Program-made: the position numbers and the translations under genes | NCBI GenBank assembly: GCA_009618475.1 | Contig: WJOV01000100.1 | Span: forward strand, 1 to 12,880 | From: Methanosarcinales archaeon | GTDB lineage: Archaea > Halobacteriota > Syntropharchaeia > Alkanophagales > Methanospirareceae | Direction of reading: 5' to 3' | DNA length: 12,880 nt | Shown here: piece after piece, positions 6,889-11,635 of the stretch | Layout: every line of letters starts with the position of its first letter | Position numbering within the stretch: position 1 is the stretch's first letter | The notes under the pieces: model-generated | The model's database searches: none | Seen by the model: only the letters and a program-made list of their open reading frames with translations | Told to the model about the DNA's origin: nothing

Positions 6889-6959
6889 GGTAGATTTTTA
6901 CTAACTATTCCATTGTGCTACATAAAAATATAACTTAAAGATGCGGGGGATAAAATAAA

Positions 6960-7472
6960 ATGGGATTCGGTGCCGGGTATTCAAACTCGATGTCAAGGCA
7001 GATATGGATTTTGCACGTGGATGACGAACCGGCGGATTTGGAGATAACGAGAATATTATTGCAAAGGGAAGGGAAAGATAATTTTGAAATCACCAGTGTG
7101 CTTTCCGCGGAAAAGGCGCTGGAAAAACTTGAAAATGAGTATTTTGACGTCGTTATTGCAGATTATAAGCTGCCGGGGATGGGCGGAATAGAACTTTTGG
7201 ACACGCTGAGGAAAAGCGTAAAATATGCAAGTATGCCTTTCATTCTATTCACCGGTAATGGTGGCGCGGAAGTTGAGAGTGAAGTTTTGAACAGGGGCGG
7301 GGACAGGTACGTTATAAAGAATGGAGATGCGGCAAAGCAGTGCAATAAATTGGCACATGCTGTACGAGAGTTAATGATAAAGAAGGGAAAAATGAAGGCG
7401 GAGGAACAGGTGGAAACAGATAAAAAACCTTCAGGAGTAGTTGCCTGGTGTTCTCGGCATTTAGCATTGTAA
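6960..7472 (+). CDS. Stand-alone response-regulator receiver (CheY-like) protein
   Basis: A phosphoacceptor domain of two-component signalling. The key residues are all present: acidic pair D21-D22 in LHVDDEP, phosphorylation site D68 in VVIADYKLPGMGG, T98 in ILFTGN and K120 in RYVIKNG. The receiver spans about residues 13-140 of 170. There is no output domain; the last 30 residues are charged and end in GVVAWCSRHLAL, which matches nothing I recognise. ATG 6960 is used because of the GGGGGA ribosome site; ATG 6990 (MSRQIWILHVDDE) would give a more typical N-terminus. No histidine kinase is in the window, so it is an orphan receiver. It may act by protein contact with a kinase or another regulator. 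It is divergent from the A24 peptidase gene and may share its control region. Confidence 0.9.
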   Translation: MGFGAGYSNSMSRQIWILHVDDEPADLEITRILLQREGKDNFEITSVLSAEKALEKLENEYFDVVIADYKLPGMGGIELLDTLRKSVKYASMPFILFTGNGGAEVESEVLNRGGDRYVIKNGDAAKQCNKLAHAVRELMIKKGKMKAEEQVETDKKPSGVVAWCSRHLAL

Positions 7473-7495
7473 TCAGGCATCCGCGGAAGAAAAGT

Positions 7496-8512
7496 TTAAT
7501 ATTTCACTTCACTGCCGGTATTATTTGCGTTAGAATAACTCACCAAAGCCCGTATATGCCTCTCGCCGAAAAAATCGTTCGTCAAACCAGCGAGTTCTTT
7601 CGCTCGTTTCTCCCCTTCTACTATTGCATACGCTGCAGGACCAAAAGAGGACATGCCATGCCCTAACGCATCATGGGTATCGAAGAAGTTGAAAAGCGCC
7701 TTTATTATATCATGCTGAAGCTCTACCTCGATTTTCTTGAACCCCGTCTCCTGCAACGTGGTTAAACTTTCGGCAAAAGTAGCTATGTCTTTCTCAAGCA
7801 CTGAGGGCAGCGTTCGCATAAGCACTATCCTGCATATTCTTTCCACTTCTGCTCTTTTTATCGGGCAATACCGTTTGAAAACTTCTATCTCCTCAAGTCC
7901 ATGTGCGCCTCTTTTTACCATAGGTATCGCAAGGACAAAGAACCAATCTCCGGGTAGAGCGTGCTGAAAGAGAACCGGCGGCGGAGAAACGTTCGATGCG
8001 GAAGAAGGAAGGAAACTCGTTTTTATTGCTTCGTTCTCCATTCCTTTCTCGGTCTCATCCTTGCGAAACACATGACCCGCGTCTAAGATGAACCCGCCTT
8101 TATCAAAAGCAGCCGTGCCGACACCGGAAGTGCCGCCTCTACCCACCAGTTTTGCTAATTCCACCGCATCATAGTTCCTGTTTTCCAGCACGCTTATCGC
8201 TTTTGCCACACTTAACGACAGTTGTGTCCGGGAGCCCAAGCCAACATGCGATGGCAACTTATTCAATATCTTTACACGGTAATTCCCCTTTAGTAGCGCA
8301 GGCTCTATTCTACTTCGTATCCGTTCCAATACGGGAACAACTTCTTCTGGATTATCTTGCTTCTCAACCGCTTTATCGACTGCCGATACCTCTATTTTCA
8401 AAGAGGGTTCATTTAATGCCACCCCTATTCCTCCGTCCACTCTTCCAAGCTCACCGTTCAGGTCTATAAGTGAGAAGTGGAGTCTGCTCGGCGAAGTTAT
8501 AATAACGCTCAT
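7496..8512 (-). CDS. Beta-ribofuranosylaminobenzene 5'-phosphate (beta-RFAP) synthase
   Basis: This enzyme condenses phosphoribosyl pyrophosphate with 4-hydroxybenzoate or 4-aminobenzoate, releasing CO2 and pyrophosphate, in the first committed step of tetrahydromethanopterin synthesis. It belongs to the GHMP-kinase superfamily. The diagnostic N-terminus SPSRLHFSLIDLNGELGRVD (7-26) with GGIGVAL is present, as are the GHMP motif LPSHVGLGSRTQLSLS (86-101) and GRGGTSGVGTAAF (124-136). The C-terminal part carries GHGMSSFGPAAYAIV. It is 338 residues from the ATG at 8512, close to family size. A TTG at 8524 would add only four residues and has no better ribosome site. Its presence implies a methanopterin-based C1 pathway in the host, as in methanogens, ANME archaea or Archaeoglobus. 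It converges on the receiver gene with 23 bases between stops. Confidence 0.92.
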   Translation of the reverse strand: MSVIITSPSRLHFSLIDLNGELGRVDGGIGVALNEPSLKIEVSAVDKAVEKQDNPEEVVPVLERIRSRIEPALLKGNYRVKILNKLPSHVGLGSRTQLSLSVAKAISVLENRNYDAVELAKLVGRGGTSGVGTAAFDKGGFILDAGHVFRKDETEKGMENEAIKTSFLPSSASNVSPPPVLFQHALPGDWFFVLAIPMVKRGAHGLEEIEVFKRYCPIKRAEVERICRIVLMRTLPSVLEKDIATFAESLTTLQETGFKKIEVELQHDIIKALFNFFDTHDALGHGMSSFGPAAYAIVEGEKRAKELAGLTNDFFGERHIRALVSYSNANNTGSEVKY

Positions 8513-8543
8513 TTTGTCTGCCAAGTTTTTATAAGGGTTTAGT

Positions 8544-8577
8544 GTTTAAACTTTTGGTGGAGAGGAACATTTAAATA
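8544..8577. promoter_or_regulatory. Divergent promoter region with leaderless TATA box for the TA operon
   Basis: ATTTAAATA (8569-8577), preceded by the purine-rich GGTGGAGAGGAAC as a possible BRE, is centred 27 bases before the ATG at 8600. Transcription would start at the ATG itself, and no Shine-Dalgarno sequence precedes it, so the first gene is probably leaderless. The 8-bp palindrome GTTTAAAC (8544-8551) lies between the divergent genes and may be an operator or the TATA element of the beta-RFAP synthase gene. Confidence 0.55.
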
Positions 8578-8599
8578 CTTCGAGAACGAAATAAAAATC

Positions 8600-8845
8600 A
8601 TGTCAGCAGTAAAGAGTGAGTTGGTGCCTATTATAATTGTAAAGGAGATAATTGAGCAAAAGAGAGAACTTGAAAGGATACTTTCGAAGCACAAGGTGAA
8701 AGAGCCAGAGGAGATAGAGAAAGAGATAGAAGAGGGGAAGCTGTCGGAACACCCATCTTACGAGGATTTCTTATCAGCTTTAGCATTAAGAAGCAATATA
8801 GAAGAGATGAAAAAGCTGGCGAGTGATTTAATAAGGGAGATTTGA
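8600..8845 (+). CDS. Small helical protein, probable antitoxin partner of the TumE-like toxin
   Basis: I do not recognise a family. The 81 residues are strongly charged (rich in K and E) and predicted helical, with IVKEIIEQKRELERILSKHK (about 13-32), a middle acidic stretch KEPEEIEKEIEEGK (34-47) and a C-terminal helix ALALRSNIEEMKKLASDLIRE. HPSYEDFLSALALR (52-65) may be the conserved core. There is no evident helix-turn-helix, ribbon-helix-helix or zinc motif. Its stop codon overlaps the start of the toxin-like gene (TGATG), the usual layout of antitoxin-first type II pairs. The role is inferred from that layout. It appears to be translated from a leaderless transcript. Confidence 0.6.
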   Translation: MSAVKSELVPIIIVKEIIEQKRELERILSKHKVKEPEEIEKEIEEGKLSEHPSYEDFLSALALRSNIEEMKKLASDLIREI

Positions 8846-9198
8846 TGTTCCATAGGTATCTAACGTTTTTAAAGATAGCAAGCGATGAATACTCGGATAT
8901 AGTTGTAGATGCAGAACTTCATGCAGATAGGGTGAGGTTGATTTTGATTGATGGCTCTTGGATTGAAGTGAGGTATCCGGTAGAGGATAAGTTCTCTTTT
9001 CACTGGCAGAGGAGCAATAAGATTTACAGAATTGACACAGCACCGCATCACAAAGACATCAGGACTTTTTCGAGACATATTCACTTCGGCTCAGAAGATA
9101 ATGTCATTGAGGATTATGTGTTAGAGGAAAATGTTTCACCAGAGGAAAATTTTAAGAGGTTTATGGAATGGATGAGCGAACTTCTCAAGAGGAATTGA
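8845..9198 (+). CDS. TumE-like (DUF6516) toxin of a type II toxin-antitoxin pair
   Basis: The 117-residue product carries the pattern I associate with the TumE/DUF6516 toxin family: an N-terminal helix, a beta-rich segment VRLILIDGSWIEVRYPV (30-46), then FHWQ...YRIDTAPHHKDIRTF (52-75) and HIHFG (78-82), comparable with the family's DNAPHHPxxxTFPHHxH core. The paired histidines (68, 69) and H78/H80 are candidate functional residues. The start is ATG 8845, which overlaps the upstream stop by one base and has GGGAGA four bases upstream; TTG 8842 is the alternative. Known TumA antitoxins are helix-turn-helix proteins, whereas the partner here is not evidently one. The 3' end overlaps the sua5 frame by 31 bases. 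Assignment is from remembered family features without a search. Confidence 0.7.
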   Translation: MFHRYLTFLKIASDEYSDIVVDAELHADRVRLILIDGSWIEVRYPVEDKFSFHWQRSNKIYRIDTAPHHKDIRTFSRHIHFGSEDNVIEDYVLEENVSPEENFKRFMEWMSELLKRN

Positions 9199-9860
9199 AC
9201 GCAATATACAAGCAAAGCGATATAGAAGACCAGATAAGGACTGCCATAGCTATAATAAAAAACGGTGGCACGGTAGTTTACCCTACGGAAACGGTATATG
9301 GATTAGGAGCCGATGCGTTCTCCGAAGAAGCAGTGCGGGCGGTATATGAACTAAAAAGGCGAGATTTATCACAACCTATCTCCATTGCGGTTTCCTCCTT
9401 CGAGATGCTGCACAAAGTTGCGTATGTAGATTCGGAATCCGTAGAAATCATAACCGAGTTGCTACCGGGGCCTGTTACGGTGTTGTTGAGGAAAAAAGAA
9501 GTTGTGCCTGACGTCTTAACCGCTGCATCTGAGGTCGTTGGCGTGCGATTCCCGGATAATGCAATAGCAACAGGAATAATAGAAGAAACGGGACCTATAA
9601 CCGCGACAAGTGCGAACGTCTCAGGTAGAAATCCACCGACCTGCGTAGAAGAAGTGGAAATAAAAGCGGGTATTATTATAAATGGAGGTAAGTGTAAATA
9701 TAGTATGCCGTCCACGGTGGTGGATATGGTGACGGCGAATAAAGATAAGGCGAAGATAAAAATAGAGATAAAAAGAAGAGGAGCATGTTATGATAGAGTA
9801 TTGCACGTCCTGCGGAGTAAATCTGCTGGAAAAGGGGTTCACGGTCTTCCCATGCCCTAA
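9168..9860 (+). CDS. L-threonylcarbamoyladenylate synthase (Sua5/YrdC/YciO family)
   Basis: This enzyme makes threonylcarbamoyl-AMP from threonine, bicarbonate and ATP for t6A at position 37 of ANN-decoding tRNAs; KEOPS then transfers the group. Motifs: YPTETVYGLG (38-47), the basic pair K63/R65 in ELKRRDLSQP (usually KGRP), LPGPVT (99-104), VGVRFPD (124-130), TATSANVSG (145-153) and PSTVVD (181-186). It is a single-domain form; the extra C-terminal Sua5 domain is absent. The natural family end falls near KRRGA (202-206), yet the frame runs 24 residues more through the start of the next gene, so the tail may be an overlap by-product. ATG 9168 overlaps the toxin gene by 31 bases; TTG 9195 is a shorter option. 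It lies in an operon with translation genes. Confidence 0.92.
   Translation: MDERTSQEELNAIYKQSDIEDQIRTAIAIIKNGGTVVYPTETVYGLGADAFSEEAVRAVYELKRRDLSQPISIAVSSFEMLHKVAYVDSESVEIITELLPGPVTVLLRKKEVVPDVLTAASEVVGVRFPDNAIATGIIEETGPITATSANVSGRNPPTCVEEVEIKAGIIINGGKCKYSMPSTVVDMVTANKDKAKIKIEIKRRGACYDRVLHVLRSKSAGKGVHGLPMP
9778..9783 (+). promoter_or_regulatory. Ribosome binding site of the zinc-ribbon gene, inside sua5
   Basis: AGGAGC-type purine sequence within AAGAAGAGGAGC precedes the ATG at 9790 by about six bases. It decides the start of this small gene although it lies inside the sua5 coding frame. Confidence 0.55.
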
Positions 9861-9951
9861 CTGCGGAAAGGTCGAGATAGGAAGATGTGCGAAGTGCCGG
9901 AAGCAAAGTAATTTATACAAGTGTGAGGAATGTGGTTTTGTAGGTTCGTGA
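9790..9951 (+). CDS. Small four-knuckle zinc-ribbon protein (HVO_2753-like, predicted RNA-binding)
   Basis: A 53-residue archaeal zinc-ribbon protein of the group often annotated as zinc finger domain-containing or predicted RNA-binding. Four CxxC knuckles are visible: CTSCG (5-9), CPNCG (22-26), CAKC (33-36) and CEECGF (45-50), with the family words IGRCAKCR and YKCEECGFVG. Two zinc sites are expected. The gene begins 71 bases before the end of sua5 in another frame and ends four bases before the S8e gene, with its own Shine-Dalgarno site, so tight co-expression is expected. Relatives usually sit beside elongation factor 1-beta in many archaea; here the neighbours are sua5 and S8e. The biochemical role is not established as far as I know. 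Confidence 0.88.
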   Translation: MIEYCTSCGVNLLEKGFTVFPCPNCGKVEIGRCAKCRKQSNLYKCEECGFVGS

Positions 9952-9954
9952 AAA

Positions 9955-10329
9955 ATGAGATGGCAAGGTAGGTCGAGGCGGAAATATACCGGGGGGAGAA
10001 TTTACTTTCACCGTAGGAAGAGGAAGCATGAGGCGGGAAGACCAGCGGCAGAGACTACTGTTGGAGCGACACGAAGGAAAAAAATCAGAACGAGCGGTGG
10101 TAGCGAGAAGATGCGGTTGCTCAGATGCGAATTTGCAAATGTCGCGGACCCAAAAAGCGGAACCACGAGAACGGCTAAGATAATAACGGTGAAAAACAAT
10201 CCTGCGAATCCCTTCTTCGCAAGGCGGAATATAACGACAAAAGGCGCGGTGATAGAGACTGAAATTGGAGATGCCGTGGTAACAAGCAGACCCGGTCAGG
10301 ATGGGATTGTAAATGCGAAATTAATCTGA
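9955..10329 (+). CDS. rps8e: 30S ribosomal protein S8e (eS8)
   Basis: A small-subunit ribosomal protein of Archaea and eukaryotes. The 124 residues show the family landmarks: a basic N-terminus MRWQGRSRRKYTGGR, KRKHEAGRPAAETTVG (23-38), then ANVADPKSGTTRTAKIITV (62-80), NPANPFFARRNITTKGAVIE (83-102) and the C-terminal TSRPGQDGIVNAKLI (110-124). The length is typical of archaeal S8e. The start three bases after the previous stop (TGAAAAATG) and the lack of a clear ribosome site suggest translation by reinitiation within the operon. Confidence 0.96.
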   Translation: MRWQGRSRRKYTGGRIYFHRRKRKHEAGRPAAETTVGATRRKKIRTSGGSEKMRLLRCEFANVADPKSGTTRTAKIITVKNNPANPFFARRNITTKGAVIETEIGDAVVTSRPGQDGIVNAKLI

Positions 10330-10342
10330 TGGGGGTTTCAAA

Positions 10343-10585
10343 ATGTCCGGAATAGCACGAGAAAGGCGGATTCAAGAAATTGGAGAGCCCGAGGGAATAG
10401 GGATAGAATTCGGGATTATCTCGGAGAGTGAAGCACGGGTGGTTATTGAGGGTTATATAAGGGGACATCCAGGTTGCACTACCAGTGAAATAATAGAAAA
10501 TTTGAGATTAGACCCTTCTCTTGTTGTAGAAGTGTTAAATCATCTCGAAGAAGAAGATAAAGTGAGGGGAGAAGAGGTTAAATGA
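10343..10585 (+). CDS. Small winged-helix-like protein of unknown function
   Basis: Not assigned to a named family. Of the 80 residues, about 28-80 read like a compact winged helix-turn-helix: SESEARVVIEGYIRGHPGCT (helix 1), TSEIIENLRL (helix 2), DPSLVVEVLNHLEEEDKV (recognition-type helix) and a short wing. The N-terminal 25 residues (ARERRIQEIGEPEGIGIEFG) are mixed and may be flexible. It could be a small transcription factor or an adaptor. It is the last gene of the operon, 13 bases after S8e, with a GGGGGT ribosome site (10331-10336) six bases before the ATG. The fold call is by pattern only. Confidence 0.6.
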   Translation: MSGIARERRIQEIGEPEGIGIEFGIISESEARVVIEGYIRGHPGCTTSEIIENLRLDPSLVVEVLNHLEEEDKVRGEEVK

Positions 10586-10823
10586 TTGAAAGAAAGTGGT
10601 ATCCAATATGATTTTTCCGAGCCAATAACCAACAAGTTACACAATTCAACCTTTTCTGTTAATTTAACCAATACTATCCTACAAATTTAAATATTTACCA
10701 AAAGAACTGCTTAATATGATATCACGTAGGAAGTAAAATAATTCGGCGATGTTGAATAGGTTCTATCCAAGAAATCGAATTCTTTTAGGATATTACTTTT
10801 ACACCTAATTTTGTTAGGGAGTG
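10586..10823. other. Non-coding stretch after the S8e operon
   Basis: AT-rich sequence with no ORF that I can support. GATTTTTCC at about 10609-10617 gives a short T-run that could end transcription from the S8e operon. GTTAATTTAAC (about 10658-10668) is a small palindrome. TTAGG at 10785-10789 and CCTAA at 10804-10808 belong to the site cluster described at the downstream promoter. Otherwise I see no tRNA, repeat array or mobile-element end here. Confidence 0.5.
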
Positions 10824-10839
10824 ATATTTATATACCTAA
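10785..10839 (+). promoter_or_regulatory. Strong TATA box with alternating TTAGG/CCTAA sites
   Basis: ATATTTATATA (10824-10834) is a strong archaeal TATA box, with transcription expected to start near 10855. Around it stand four copies of one pentamer in alternating orientation: TTAGG 10785-10789, CCTAA 10804-10808, TTAGG 10814-10818 and CCTAA 10835-10839. The middle two form CCTAATTTTGTTAGG, a 5-bp inverted repeat just upstream of the TATA box where a BRE or operator would lie, and the last abuts the TATA box. This is likely the promoter of the leader and the secreted-protein genes; the operator reading is inferred. Confidence 0.5.
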
Positions 10840-10909
10840 TTTCTTAATAAATAAATTAAGCAAGTCGCATCTCTGAAGAAAGGGATGTAAAGATAAAGGG
10901 GGTTTAAGC

Positions 10910-11017
10910 ATGCGAAAGGAAGGTAAAAGCGTGGATATGAAAAATATGTCCTTTGCATGGTGCGAGTCCATGAAGGGGCAAAAGGTAAAGAAGGAAGGCG
11001 TCGAGGAGTGGCGCTAA
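10910..11017 (+). CDS. Possible 35-residue leader ORF
   Basis: An ATG preceded by AAAGGGGG opens a 35-codon frame, MRKEGKSVDMKNMSFAWCES and onward, ending at TAA 11015-11017. The peptide is very basic and resembles nothing I know. It lies in the roughly 230-base leader between the strong TATA box and the secreted-protein gene. The same bases form two hairpins, so the conserved signal may be RNA structure instead of peptide. Real translation is uncertain. Confidence 0.3.
   Translation: MRKEGKSVDMKNMSFAWCESMKGQKVKKEGVEEWR
10948..11014 (+). ncRNA. Structured leader: two hairpins, one shaped like a tRNA acceptor/T-arm minihelix
   Basis: Hairpin 1: GTCCTTT (10948-10954) pairs with AAGGGGC (10973-10979) over 7 bp including two G-U pairs. 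After a single bulged G, CATGG (10956-10960) pairs with CCATG (10968-10972) around the 7-base loop TGCGAGT. Seven plus five pairs with a 7-base loop matches tRNA acceptor plus T-arm geometry, and the loop differs from the T-loop consensus at one strongly conserved position. Hairpin 2: GCGTC (10998-11002) pairs with GGCGC (11010-11014) around GAGGAGT, exposing GAGGAG. A leader role in expression of the downstream gene is inferred. No full tRNA can be folded here. Confidence 0.35.
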
Positions 11018-11071
11018 AGAAGGAAGTGCGGTAAAAATTGGAAGGGAAAAGAAGAAGGTTTTAAAAAATTA

Positions 11072-11079
11072 GGAGGTGA
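11072..11079 (+). promoter_or_regulatory. Full-length Shine-Dalgarno site of the secreted-protein gene
   Basis: GGAGGTGA, a complete match to the archaeal anti-Shine-Dalgarno, lies four bases before the ATG at 11084. It is the strongest ribosome site in the window and implies efficient translation. Confidence 0.8.
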
Positions 11080-11083
11080 AAAG

Positions 11084-11635
11084 ATGAAAAGAGGATCTCT
11101 AATAATACAAATTGCGATATTAGTGATATTAGTAGCACTTTGCTCTCTTTCCAGTGTTGCAAGCGCAGCCACATCCCTATCCTGCACAGGTGATCCATCG
11201 CATAGCTGCAGTAGTTATGACAGCGTTTCAAGTATAGATTCTGTTTCAACAGTCTCTCAAGCAAATCCCGGAGATACAATAACCGTTACAGTAGATTGGA
11301 CAGGTTGGCATTGGGGTGATTCCAACCATTTCGCTTTCTTCATGAAGCCAACAAGTGGTGGATCATGGGAATTCATAGATTCGTGCAGCACATTTAGATC
11401 GGATTCAAACATAGGCAACCATTACACGATGGATTGTCCGATAACTATTCCAACTGGCTATTCTGGTGATTACTATATCAGAGTTACAGCAAACGACTAT
11501 GGAGGCTACTGCAATCCCGGAGAGGCTGGAGTAGATGCCGAAGGAAGTACAACAATAACGATTACTGGTAACAGCGAAACCGCAGAAGTGACTCCAAGCA
11601 ACATGCCTTGGTCAGGCTATTATTGGCCGTTTTAG
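11084..11635 (+). CDS. Secreted beta-rich protein, N-terminal part of a frameshift-split secreted enzyme
   Basis: An unrecognised exported protein of 183 residues. It starts with a classical signal peptide: MKRG, a hydrophobic core to about residue 25, and a cleavage motif ASA (26-28). The mature part is rich in S, T, G and aromatic residues, with PGDTITVTVDW and YSGDYYIRVTANDYGG suggesting a single beta-sandwich domain, and cysteines at 34, 42, 101, 118 and 143 that could form disulfides outside the cell. The frame ends at a TAG right after a run of four T (PSNMPWSGYYWPF). The next frame, shifted by one base, continues without a signal peptide into a CUB-like and enzyme region. One extra T would join them into about 542 residues, so this is probably the front of one gene. 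The cassette has its own promoter and strong ribosome site. Confidence 0.75.
   Translation: MKRGSLIIQIAILVILVALCSLSSVASAATSLSCTGDPSHSCSSYDSVSSIDSVSTVSQANPGDTITVTVDWTGWHWGDSNHFAFFMKPTSGGSWEFIDSCSTFRSDSNIGNHYTMDCPITIPTGYSGDYYIRVTANDYGGYCNPGEAGVDAEGSTTITITGNSETAEVTPSNMPWSGYYWPF

Noticed and set aside
9278..9715. Minus-strand ORF antisense to sua5
   Set aside because: The plus-strand frame has every Sua5/YrdC motif; this one has none.
10948..10979. A real tRNA gene
   Set aside because: Only an acceptor-like stem and T-arm are formed; there is no D-arm or anticodon arm, the stem has a bulged G, and no cloverleaf can be drawn from the upstream bases.
10900..11040. Group II intron fragment, suggested by GGTGCGAGTCC
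   Set aside because: No reverse transcriptase gene, no recognisable intron 5' end and no domain V hairpin was found nearby.
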